Below are positions 1 to 5,506 of a stretch of DNA of 5,506 nt, piece by piece. Below the pieces are notes generated by a model. It had not been told where the DNA came from. It ran no database searches and worked only from the letters and a program-made list of their open reading frames with translations. Made by a program: the position numbers and the translations under genes. Within the stretch, counting starts at the first letter, position 1; every line of letters begins with the position of its first letter. Origin of the DNA: Elusimicrobia bacterium RIFOXYB2_FULL_49_7 (lineage in GTDB: Bacteria > Fibrobacterota > OXYB2-FULL-49-7); the NCBI GenBank assembly GCA_001800515.1, contig MGVN01000188.1, forward strand, positions 1-5,506, given 5' to 3'.

Positions 1-780
1 CGGGTGGAACAAAACCTCGTGGTCGACCTCAAAGCCCACTCCAACATCACTTATCAGGTGAATTATGGCGGCTTCACTCTGCCCATGTCGCGCCCTTATC
101 CCTTCTGGGTTATGGCCATCCGGGGCGGTCTGGACCAAGCTTGCCCGGCAGTAGCCAACCTGGAAAGCCTGGTTTTTATGTGGCCCAGCTCGGTCAGTTC
201 TTCCCTATCCGCCGGCGATTCATCCGCCAAAGTGACGGTTCTGCCCTTCATCAAGACCACGCCCTTTGCCATGCAAATAGTGGATATGTTCGACCTGAAT
301 CCTCAGCGAGACTGGAACGTGCCCAAGGATCAGCTTAAAACCTATGATCTGGCACTTCTGTTGTCCGGCGAATTCACCTCTTTTTACACCGGCAAATCAA
401 TCCCCATGATCAAAACCATGGGCGCAGATACGCTTAAAGGCCCTATGGCCCCGGCGCCAGAGGATGAAACACGTGTCCTGCTCACTCAAAGTCCCAAGAC
501 CCACCTGGTCCTTATCGGCGATTCGGATTTTCTGGTAGACGGCACCCCGCGTGAAAATATCCTGTTCATGACCAATTTGGTCGAATGGTTCACCCTCGGC
601 GACAATCTCATCAGTATCCGCAGCAAATCCATCGGCGACCGTATGATCGATCCCAAACTCACGGAAGGCACTAAAAACACCCTTCGCCTCTTCAACACCA
701 TCATCATGCCGCTGCTCGTTATCGCCATCGGTGTGGCTGTTTTCCTGCGCCGCCGGAACCGCACCCAGAAAGGAGCTTAA
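1..780 (+). CDS. GldG-like ABC transporter auxiliary/substrate-binding protein, C-terminal part (5' truncated by window edge)
   Basis: The frame is open to the first base (codon CGG, then GTG), so the start lies upstream; about 259 residues are visible. They match the C-terminal portion of the GldG-like family (ABC_transp_aux type): a VVDL segment just inside the edge, a THLVLIGDSDFLVDG strand typical of the family's last soluble domain (about residues 165-180), then ENILFMTNLVEWFTLGDNLISIRSKS, one membrane helix (about 232-250, IIMPLLVIAIGVAVFL) and a basic cytoplasmic tail RRRNRTQKGA. The family anchors a large extracytoplasmic domain to the membrane and usually works with an ATPase (GldA-like) and a permease (GldF-like), which would be expected just upstream. 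The following DUF4340 gene is the family's usual partner. Homologues occur in many non-gliding bacteria, so gliding should not be assumed; the substrate is unknown. Confidence 0.85.
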   Translation, partial: RVEQNLVVDLKAHSNITYQVNYGGFTLPMSRPYPFWVMAIRGGLDQACPAVANLESLVFMWPSSVSSSLSAGDSSAKVTVLPFIKTTPFAMQIVDMFDLNPQRDWNVPKDQLKTYDLALLLSGEFTSFYTGKSIPMIKTMGADTLKGPMAPAPEDETRVLLTQSPKTHLVLIGDSDFLVDGTPRENILFMTNLVEWFTLGDNLISIRSKSIGDRMIDPKLTEGTKNTLRLFNTIIMPLLVIAIGVAVFLRRRNRTQKGA

Positions 781-785
781 ACCCC

Positions 786-1769
786 ATGAAAAAGACCCTT
801 GTTCTTCTCGGATTACTCGTTGCCCTTATTGTCGCCATCTACGGCGTGCCGCAGCTCCTCTCCCTGCGGAAAAGTCCGGAACTTTTTAACGGATTCAACC
901 CGGGCCAGGTAACGGAAATTTCCCTGTCCAAGTTCGGTAGCCATGAAACCCTGAAAAACGTGAACGGGCAATGGATGGCCACCGCTTTCGGTGACTATCC
1001 GGCAGACACCGTAAAGGTAAAAGCTGCCCTTGATATCGTATCCAAACAAAAAAAAGGTACGCCCCGCTCCAAAAACCCGGCCAAGCATAAGGAACTGGGT
1101 GTGGATACGGCCAGCGCAATTAAAATCACCTTGAAAGGAGCAAAAGAGTTCTCCTTTTATATCGGTAACATGGCCCAAGGGTGGAGCGGAAACTTCCTCC
1201 GTTTCAACGGCCAAAATGAGGTCTATGTAACAGATGGCAGCTTTGAAACGGCTTTTAGCATCACCTCCAATTTTTTTCGGGACAAAACGCTTCTCCGGCT
1301 CAACAAAGACAATGTAAAAGCCTTTTCCGTGGCAGCCAAAGACGATTCCACCAAACAAGTGACCGAATTCGCAGCTCAGTTCGACGCCGCTTCCGGCAAA
1401 TGGAAGATCGAAAAACCGGAAAGTGCGGAAGGCGACGCTTCCCGACTCAACGATTATCTGGGTCAGTTCACCGCATTACAAGTGGATGACTGGTATGAAC
1501 AGGAAATGGACGCACAACCTGCATTTAATAATCCTACCCTCAAGGCGGTCTTCCAGATGAATGACGGCACGTCCTTGACGCTTCTCCTTGGAGCGGAAAA
1601 GAACGGCAATCTCTACGCCTCGGTTTTAAACGACCCGAATAAATATCTGCTTCGGAAATACCGGTTGAACAACCTGAAAAAGAAATGGACGGATCTCAAA
1701 GCCGCTCCAGCGGCAGCCGCTTCCGCTGCGCCTGAAAACACGCCAATGACCATGCCGGGAATGCAATAA
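786..1769 (+). CDS. DUF4340 domain-containing membrane-anchored protein
   Basis: The protein has 327 residues. The N-terminus MKKTLVLLGLLVALIVAIYGVPQLL is a signal anchor or uncleaved signal peptide, placing the rest outside the inner membrane. The body fits DUF4340: a W-x-A strand (QWMA) followed by PADTVKVKAALDIV (about 60-85), KELGVDTASAIKITLKG (about 102-118), FYIGNMAQGWSGNFLRFNGQNEVYVTDG (about 123-150) and FFRDKTLLRL (about 163-172). A second, weaker half with WKIEKPESAEGDASRLNDYLGQFTAL follows. The last about 20 residues are Ala/Pro-rich and end in a Met-rich stretch (MTMPGMQ), probably disordered. The start is supported by AGGAG at 771-775, inside the end of the preceding gene, 10 nt before ATG. 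Only 5 nt separate the genes, so they share an operon and probably a complex. The biochemical role of DUF4340 is not established. A palindromic terminator follows. Confidence 0.88.
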   Translation: MKKTLVLLGLLVALIVAIYGVPQLLSLRKSPELFNGFNPGQVTEISLSKFGSHETLKNVNGQWMATAFGDYPADTVKVKAALDIVSKQKKGTPRSKNPAKHKELGVDTASAIKITLKGAKEFSFYIGNMAQGWSGNFLRFNGQNEVYVTDGSFETAFSITSNFFRDKTLLRLNKDNVKAFSVAAKDDSTKQVTEFAAQFDAASGKWKIEKPESAEGDASRLNDYLGQFTALQVDDWYEQEMDAQPAFNNPTLKAVFQMNDGTSLTLLLGAEKNGNLYASVLNDPNKYLLRKYRLNNLKKKWTDLKAAPAAAASAAPENTPMTMPGMQ

Positions 1770-1788
1770 TCGTTTGTTGAATCATTAG

Positions 1789-1849
1789 AAACGGGGTTGT
1801 GTAGAGAGGCGATATATCGCCTCTCTACACAACCCCGTTTTCTTTATCT
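1789..1849 (+). terminator. Perfect 52-bp palindrome with T-rich tail; terminator of the GldG/DUF4340 operon
   Basis: Positions 1789-1814 are the exact reverse complement of 1815-1840 (26-bp arms, no spacer, centre GCGATATATCGC). The sequence then runs TTTTCTTTA on the plus strand. It starts 20 nt after the DUF4340 stop. In RNA it would form a long hairpin with a U-rich tail, as a Rho-independent terminator for rightward transcription. The leftward tail is poorer (only three T). The length and perfection exceed a normal terminator and suggest a dispersed palindromic repeat that has been used as one. Confidence 0.75.
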
Positions 1850-1857
1850 CACCAAAG
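1837..1857. repeat. 21-bp direct repeat, left copy (flanks hicAB)
   Basis: These 21 bases are identical to 2518-2538 in the same orientation. The left copy starts in the last bases of the palindrome's right arm, includes its T-rich tail and runs 8 nt past it. The match stops sharply on both sides. On the minus strand this copy would read LVR-stop, as in the intact T9SS gene, but the sequence upstream of it shows no coding similarity to that gene and has an in-frame stop 16 codons before the LVR-stop. Confidence 0.85.
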
Positions 1858-2017
1858 AAAAATCGAACAAAGTACGTGAAATACGCTGGCTTCATGACAA
1901 GGTTTGCAAAAAAAATGCCCCATAAATAGCTCGTCATATTTCAGACATTTCTATTTATTGCCCTGGTTTTGATAAAGTTGATATGTGGCTGCAGCGCCGA
2001 CACCAATAACAACACCT

Positions 2018-2046
2018 TTGGAGACTCATCTTTTTTTATTTATATT
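2018..2046 (+). promoter_or_regulatory. Possible hicAB promoter implying a leaderless hicA transcript
   Basis: TTGGAG (2018-2023; 3 of 6 to the -35 consensus) and TATATT (2041-2046; 5 of 6 to the -10) are separated by 17 nt. The expected +1 falls at about 2053, which is the A of the hicA ATG. No SD is visible before that ATG, only a T-rich stretch (2031-2037 is seven T). The rest of 1850-2017 is AT-rich with no convincing gene, RNA or operator. Purely sequence-based; a promoter further upstream is possible. Confidence 0.3.
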
Positions 2047-2052
2047 CCATGC

Positions 2053-2253
2053 ATGACAAAGAAAGTCCGTGAAGTCATCAGACTGATTGAAAAGGACGGT
2101 TGGTACTTGGTTGCAACAAAAGGAAGTCATCGACAATACAAGCACCCGATCAAACCCGGACGAGTGACCATCGCAGGAAATACCGGTCACGACATGGCCG
2201 CGGGAACTTATAACAGCGTCTTGAAACAGGCGCAGCTAAAAGGAGAAGATTAA
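2053..2253 (+). CDS. hicA: HicA family toxin (mRNA interferase)
   Basis: The protein has 66 residues, the normal HicA length, and shows the whole double-stranded-RNA-binding-like fold: VREVIRLIEKDGWYLVATKGSHRQYKHP (residues 5-32) with the conserved catalytic histidine in GSH (His26), then KPGRVTIAG (34-42) and the closing helix AGTYNSVLKQAQL (50-62). HicA toxins bind and cleave mRNA and are neutralised by HicB. The frame stays open upstream to a TTG at 1969, but those 28 extra residues do not resemble HicA, and the family's alignment begins right at MTKK; ATG 2053 is therefore chosen. There is no SD before it. The stop is 1 nt before the hicB start, so the two are translationally linked in toxin-first order. 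The pair is bracketed by 21-bp direct repeats, suggesting acquisition as a cassette. Confidence 0.92.
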   Translation: MTKKVREVIRLIEKDGWYLVATKGSHRQYKHPIKPGRVTIAGNTGHDMAAGTYNSVLKQAQLKGED

Positions 2254-2254
2254 T

Positions 2255-2470
2255 ATGAACCGCTTTTTAATTGTTATTGAAAAAGCCGGAAACAATTTCT
2301 CCGCCTATTCTCCTGACCTTCCCGGATGCGTCGCAACAGGTGATACGCAAGCAGAAGCTGAAGTCAACATGTACGAAGCAATCCGCATGCACCTTGAAGG
2401 CATGAAGGAAGATCATATTCCTATTCCTGAATCTTCATCTATTGCTGAATACATTGCCATAGCGGTCTGA
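2255..2470 (+). CDS. hicB: HicB family antitoxin (short form)
   Basis: The protein has 71 residues with the HicB partial RNase H-like fold: a first strand FLIVIEKAGNNFSAY (4-18), the signature SPDLPGCVATGDT (19-31), helix AEAEVNMYEAIRMHLEGM (33-50) and the closing IPIPESSSIAEYIAI (55-69). It should bind HicA and block its active site. It ends directly after this domain: the C-terminal ribbon-helix-helix or helix-turn-helix DNA-binding domain present in longer HicB proteins is missing, so self-repression by HicB alone is doubtful. AGGAG (2241-2245) lies 9 nt before ATG within the end of hicA. This is a much better initiation signal than hicA has, which would favour antitoxin over toxin. A hairpin terminator follows the stop by 17 nt. 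Confidence 0.92.
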   Translation: MNRFLIVIEKAGNNFSAYSPDLPGCVATGDTQAEAEVNMYEAIRMHLEGMKEDHIPIPESSSIAEYIAIAV

Positions 2471-2487
2471 ACAAGTAGGCACAAGGC

Positions 2488-2526
2488 AACGTTACCCCGT
2501 ATTTGTCAAGGGGTAATGTTTTCTTT
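2488..2526 (+). terminator. Rho-independent terminator of hicAB
   Basis: An 11-bp stem (2488-2498 with 2510-2520, one G-T pair, core TTACCCC/GGGGTAA) surrounds an 11-nt loop and runs into TTTTCTTT. The tail touches the stop codon of the convergent T9SS cargo gene (2525-2527) and lies within the right 21-bp repeat. In the minus direction the flanking sequence (GTTGCCTTGT) is not U-rich, so it serves mainly the plus strand. Confidence 0.75.
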
Positions 2527-2538
2527 ATCTCACCAAAG
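2518..2538. repeat. 21-bp direct repeat, right copy (overlaps 3' end of T9SS cargo gene)
   Basis: Identical to 1837-1857. This copy carries the minus-strand stop codon, the last three codons (LVR), two bases of the Ala codon before them and 7 nt of downstream sequence of the gene at 2525-4003. It also contains the T-rich tail of the hicAB terminator. The distance between matching bases of the two copies is 681 bp. Confidence 0.85.
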
Positions 2539-4003
2539 CCAGACGCGTCACAGCCGAACGGCCGGCAGCCGTCACCTTGGCCACATACAAACCGGTCGGC
2601 AGATTATCCGCCATCCAATCGTAATTCACCAAGCGGACACCCTTGCCGAAGGTCATGGAATGAACGACCCGTCCGGTCACATCATGTATGGATAAGGTCA
2701 TGACCGCAGCCGCAGGATTCTGCAGACCCAACCGGAACGCACCGCATGCGGGATTGGGACTCGCAGACAGTGACGGGACAAGCGTTGAAACAAGGCCGCG
2801 GCTCTTGCTCACCTCCACAGGAACAAAGCCCTGAGAAGAAACGCTGAAATCATCAAAATCCATGACCAACGCCGCAGCATCATTGCCGTTGCCGATCACC
2901 CCGACACTGCCGGAAGCGAATTTATTGGCATCGCTATCCGTGCAGGTTCGCAGAAGCGTGCTGTTTATATAAAGATCCATATTACCATTCGCATGGCTGA
3001 TTACCTTGAACTGATTATTGGCAGGCAGAATGGAAGTGGACAGCACAGGCGCAAAAAGGGTCGTCACGCCGGTTCGCAGGAACTTAAGCACCGAATAACT
3101 CGAGCCATTGACAATGCAAAAGGCATAACCCTGCAGGCTTTGCGTCCCTCCCGCCGTATCGAAAGAGGCGTGAAAAAGCGGGCCGTAAATATTATTCCCC
3201 GAACCGCTGATCTTGGAGGTGGAGACCGAGACCGTATCCCCGGTACCGTAGTTTCCATCCGACACCAAAACCGCGAAATTAGAGGAAACAGGCGTGGTCA
3301 ACCGTAATTTCTCGCCGGATAGCTCAAACGTACCCAGTCCTGCGTAATTCTTCCAGCCGAACAGATCGTCATCCGAAAAATCATCTTCAAAAAAAGAAAG
3401 CCCATCGGTTCCCGACACGCCATCCTCCACCACCACATCATCAAAAGCAACGGTCACCACGCCGCTGACAACCAAACCAACCGTGCCGGCACCGGTTACG
3501 GACGCATCCACCAGCTCACAGAGCCGCTGATCATTACAGAAAAACGTCAGGGTATCACTTCTCACCACCACTTTCAGACGATTCACGGTCGGAGAAATAA
3601 AGGAGTTTCCCTGAAGCCGGTTGTTGAAAAAGTTTTCCGGTACGTTGCCGACCATTTTGGTCGCAATGTAATAGCCGCCCGGATAGACATAAAACTGGTA
3701 ACCATCCAGATTGTCCTGAGTACGGAAAGAAATGCCGGCCCGGGCATTGGTCCCTGCATTGCTCATTTCCGTGGTCACCGAAAAGGTAAAGTCCGCCTGA
3801 GACAACCCGACCCGGACCGCCCATGTATATCCTGTTGCTTCCGTGCAGGAGAGCGTCATTTTTCCACCGCTCAGGTCGTAACTCGCACTGAACAAGGGGT
3901 TCCAAAATCCGCCGTCCGTTGAAAAATCATCGCTGACAATAATCTCTGCGTACACCATACCGGCCAAAAGCGCGGCAAACAGGAACACAAATCCTTGCTT
4001 CAT
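2525..4003 (-). CDS. Secreted protein with two tandem LamG-like beta-sandwich domains and a T9SS type A sorting domain
   Basis: The protein has 492 residues. Residues 1-19 are a Sec signal peptide (MKQGFVFLFAALLAGMVYA, cleavage after VYA). Two domains of similar plan follow: about 21-195, opening with SDDFSTDGGFW and closing with VAFDDVVVED, and about 204-390, opening with EDDFSDDDLFGW and closing with MDFDDFSVS. Both are rich in beta strands and fit concanavalin/laminin-G-like or DUF1080-like sandwiches, often carbohydrate-binding; no glycosidase active site is recognisable. After a linker comes a type A T9SS C-terminal domain (about 413-492): SASPNPACGAFRLGL, LSIHDVTGRVVHSM, LPTGLYVAKVTAAG and a basic end RLALVR. 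The protein should cross the outer membrane by T9SS and be attached or released after removal of this domain. The start is fixed by AGGAGG (4014-4009), 5 nt before ATG, and the signal peptide. It converges on hicAB. Confidence 0.85.
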   Translation of the reverse strand: MKQGFVFLFAALLAGMVYAEIIVSDDFSTDGGFWNPLFSASYDLSGGKMTLSCTEATGYTWAVRVGLSQADFTFSVTTEMSNAGTNARAGISFRTQDNLDGYQFYVYPGGYYIATKMVGNVPENFFNNRLQGNSFISPTVNRLKVVVRSDTLTFFCNDQRLCELVDASVTGAGTVGLVVSGVVTVAFDDVVVEDGVSGTDGLSFFEDDFSDDDLFGWKNYAGLGTFELSGEKLRLTTPVSSNFAVLVSDGNYGTGDTVSVSTSKISGSGNNIYGPLFHASFDTAGGTQSLQGYAFCIVNGSSYSVLKFLRTGVTTLFAPVLSTSILPANNQFKVISHANGNMDLYINSTLLRTCTDSDANKFASGSVGVIGNGNDAAALVMDFDDFSVSSQGFVPVEVSKSRGLVSTLVPSLSASPNPACGAFRLGLQNPAAAVMTLSIHDVTGRVVHSMTFGKGVRLVNYDWMADNLPTGLYVAKVTAAGRSAVTRLALVR

Positions 4004-4057
4004 TCTTTCCTCCTCGATATAAATAATGTGACAATGGAAAACTTTGTGCGCTACTCT

Positions 4058-4086
4058 AATATATAATTAGATGAGAAATAATGCAA
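4058..4086 (-). promoter_or_regulatory. Likely sigma70-type promoter of the T9SS cargo gene
   Basis: On the minus strand TTGCAT (4086-4081) and TATATT (4063-4058) are separated by exactly 17 nt. The expected start of transcription is near 4051, giving a leader of about 48 nt that ends in the strong AGGAGG site. The -35 begins 6 nt after the aroF stop. A short AT-rich inverted repeat (TCTAAT 4055-4060, ATTAGA 4066-4071) overlaps the -10; it is too weak for a terminator and could be an operator or chance. Confidence 0.5.
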
Positions 4087-4092
4087 AAAGGT

Positions 4093-5115
4093 TCAGATTT
4101 TCTTGCCTTCCAACTCCACCAAGCAACGAATCGACTCCATTAACTTGCTGAATTTATGCGGCTTAAGAGATTGCGGGCCATCCGAAAAAGCCTCTTCCGG
4201 CTTGTGATGAACCTCTATCATCAATCCATCCGCACCCGCCGAAACAGCAGCCTTGGCCAACGGTGCAACCAATTCCCACGTGCCGCCCGCATGACTGGGA
4301 TCAGCAATGATCGGCAAATGCGACAGCCGCTTGACAACCGGAATCGCTGAAACATCAAACGTATTGCGTGTTGCGGTCTCAAAAGTGCGAATTCCCCGCT
4401 CACACAAAATGACCTCTTTGTTGCCCTCGGACATGATATATTCCGCGGACATCAGCCATTCTTCAATCTTGGTCGCCATGCCCCGTTTTAAGAGGACCGG
4501 TTTGCGCGTTCGTCCCACCTCCCGTAACAGCGAAAAATTCTGCACATTGCGCGCGCCGATTTGGAGAATATCCGCATACCGGATGCAAATTTCAATTTCC
4601 CGTGGGTTCATCACTTCCGTCACTGTGGCCATGCCGGTTTCCTGGGCTGCCAACGCCAACAGTTTCAGTCCCTCTTCTTCCATTCCCTGAAACGCATAAG
4701 GGCTGGTTCGCGGCTTGAAGGCACCGCCTCTTAAAATATGAGCCCCTGCCGCCTTGACGGCCTTGGCAACAGTCAATATCTGCTCTTCAGATTCAATGCT
4801 GCACGGCCCGGCCATTACCGTAAAATGGCCTTCGCCTATTTTTATTCCCCGGACATCAATGACGGTGGCCGCTTTTTTCAATTCACGTCCCGCCAGTTTA
4901 AACGGCTTCAGAATGCGGACCACATCCTCTACGCCGTCCTGGGAAATCAGTATATCCTGACAATCCTTACCCGGTCCCCGCTCATCACCCACGGCACCGA
5001 TGACCGTACGATCCGTGCCGTAAATGGGATGAGACTGATATCCAAAGGAATGGATTTTCTGGAGAACGTGATCAATTTGTTCCCGACTGGCGCCGGATTT
5101 CATAATGACAATCAT
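4093..5115 (-). CDS. aroF: 3-deoxy-7-phosphoheptulonate (DAHP) synthase, class I-beta with N-terminal ferredoxin-like regulatory domain
   Basis: This enzyme (EC 2.5.1.54) condenses phosphoenolpyruvate with erythrose 4-phosphate, the first step of aromatic amino acid synthesis, in the cytoplasm. It has 340 residues, normal for the long I-beta form. Residues 1-70 (MIVIMKSGASREQIDHVLQK to VEDVVRILKPFKL) are the ACT-like ferredoxin fold that gives feedback control by aromatic amino acids in this subgroup. The barrel then shows MAGPCSIES (101-109), GGAFKPRTSPYAFQG (130-144), GARNVQNF (187-194), LLKRGM (208-213), ERGIRTFE (239-246) and DPSHAGG (272-278). The metal ligands expected for the family are all present: Cys105, His275, Glu301 and Asp312. 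GGAGGG (5128-5123), 7 nt before ATG, picks the first of two nearby Met codons. The start lies 3 nt after the purL stop, so the genes are almost certainly co-transcribed. The symbol aroF is one of several used for this family. Confidence 0.95.
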   Translation of the reverse strand: MIVIMKSGASREQIDHVLQKIHSFGYQSHPIYGTDRTVIGAVGDERGPGKDCQDILISQDGVEDVVRILKPFKLAGRELKKAATVIDVRGIKIGEGHFTVMAGPCSIESEEQILTVAKAVKAAGAHILRGGAFKPRTSPYAFQGMEEEGLKLLALAAQETGMATVTEVMNPREIEICIRYADILQIGARNVQNFSLLREVGRTRKPVLLKRGMATKIEEWLMSAEYIMSEGNKEVILCERGIRTFETATRNTFDVSAIPVVKRLSHLPIIADPSHAGGTWELVAPLAKAAVSAGADGLMIEVHHKPEEAFSDGPQSLKPHKFSKLMESIRCLVELEGKKI

Positions 5116-5118
5116 GGT

Positions 5119-5506
5119 TCAACCCTCCATACAGCGGCGCAAGGCCTCGTAATACGCTTCACACATGGCATAGACATCCACATCAATCGTGTCATTGATG
5201 CGCAGTTTGTCCCCACCCACCCGACCGATTTCCGCTAACGGCACATGGTGCTGCGATGCCACGGCTTTGACCCGTTCCAGGTTTTCCGCACGCACGGAAA
5301 CCACTACCCGTGACTGCGATTCTGAAAAAAGAATGCGATCCGCACGCAGCCCGCACGCATAATCAACCTGTGCACCCAACAACTTCTCCTTATCGGCAAT
5401 ACAGCTTTCCGCCAAACAAACCGAGAACCCGCCTTCAGAGCAATCGTGGGCCGACTGAAGAAGCCGTTCCTGAGCAGCCTGCAGCACACACGCCTGCAAT
5501 GCCTTT
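5119..5506 (-). CDS. purL: Phosphoribosylformylglycinamidine synthase II (PurL), C-terminal fragment (5' part beyond window edge)
   Basis: PurL converts FGAR to FGAM with ATP and glutamine-derived ammonia in purine biosynthesis (EC 6.3.5.3). About 128 residues are visible and the frame is open to the window's last base, so the start lies outside. The fragment is the end of the last AIRS-C-type domain: a helix KALQACVLQAAQERLLQ leads into the PurL signature SAHDCSEGGFSVCLAESC. Then come FSESQSRVVVSV, the strand-helix AENLERVKAVASQHHVPLAEIGRVGG, a short LRINDTIDVDV strand pair and the closing helix VYAMCEAYYEALRRCMEG. The codon at 5499 is TTG (Leu) inside the gene, not a start. The end is typical of the small PurL type that needs PurS and PurQ partners, but the part that would prove this is not in view. 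It is followed directly by aroF. Confidence 0.93.
   Translation of the reverse strand, partial: KALQACVLQAAQERLLQSAHDCSEGGFSVCLAESCIADKEKLLGAQVDYACGLRADRILFSESQSRVVVSVRAENLERVKAVASQHHVPLAEIGRVGGDKLRINDTIDVDVYAMCEAYYEALRRCMEG

Noticed and set aside
1048..1055. Run of eight A in the DUF4340 gene as a programmed slippage site
   Set aside because: The zero frame continues through the whole conserved domain and no alternative frame of note follows; at most it is a source of minor slippage.
813..1358. 181-residue open frame on the minus strand
   Set aside because: It lies wholly opposite the well-supported DUF4340 gene, lacks an SD and resembles no protein family.
1..1769. Evidence for gliding motility from the GldG-like gene together with a T9SS cargo protein
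   Set aside because: GldG-like plus DUF4340 gene pairs occur widely in non-gliding bacteria, and no gliding-specific gld or spr gene is in view.
1969..2052. TTG-initiated N-terminal extension of hicA by 28 residues
   Set aside because: The extra residues are unlike HicA, there is no SD before the TTG, and the family alignment begins at ATG 2053.
1858..2517. Integron gene cassette with attC site
   Set aside because: The hairpin at 2488-2520 lacks paired RYYYAAC/GTTRRRY core boxes, and the flanking 21-bp repeats do not look like attC or attI.
2503..2703. 66-residue plus-strand frame starting at the hicAB terminator
   Set aside because: Its composition is that of the complement of the T9SS sorting-domain sequence; it begins inside a terminator stem and has no RBS.
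4738..5238. 166-residue open frame on the plus strand
   Set aside because: It is antisense to the conserved aroF and purL coding sequence and shows no domain.

Overview
The window looks like a piece of a chromosome of moderate GC from a bacterium with a type IX secretion system (T9SS). A secreted protein at 2525-4003 (minus) ends in a clear T9SS type A C-terminal sorting domain. That points to the Fibrobacterota-Chlorobiota-Bacteroidota assemblage or an allied candidate phylum. Strong Shine-Dalgarno (SD) sequences (AGGAGG, GGAGGG, AGGAG) and a sigma70-like TTGCAT-17-TATATT promoter fit a member outside Bacteroidota proper better than a typical Bacteroidota genome. This placement is inference; no marker gene fixes the phylum.

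Layout. At the left, on the plus strand, lies the 3' part of a GldG-like ABC-transporter auxiliary protein, followed after 5 nt by a DUF4340 protein. This pair normally sits at the end of an ABC exporter operon. The operon closes at a perfect 52-bp palindrome with a T-rich tail (1789-1849). Next is an AT-rich spacer and a compact plus-strand hicAB toxin-antitoxin pair (2053-2470), followed by its own hairpin terminator. On the minus strand, reading in from the right edge, are the 3' end of purL (purine synthesis), then aroF (DAHP synthase, first step of the shikimate pathway) 3 nt later, then a separately promoted gene for a secreted two-domain T9SS cargo protein that converges on hicAB.

The most striking structure is an exact 21-bp direct repeat at 1837-1857 and 2518-2538. 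It brackets the hicAB module. One copy overlaps the stop codon and last codons of the T9SS cargo gene; the other lies directly after the palindromic terminator. Removing 1858-2538 would leave a clean convergent pair (DUF4340 gene, palindrome, T9SS gene). So hicAB looks like a small cassette inserted at the 3' end of a gene without damaging it. No integrase or transposase is visible, so the mechanism is open.

The GldG/DUF4340 proteins act at the membrane, the T9SS protein outside the cell, purL/aroF in core metabolism and hicAB as a stress or addiction module. Apart from the two operon pairs there is no evidence that these genes act in one pathway. I see no RNA gene, CRISPR array, insertion sequence or phage gene.
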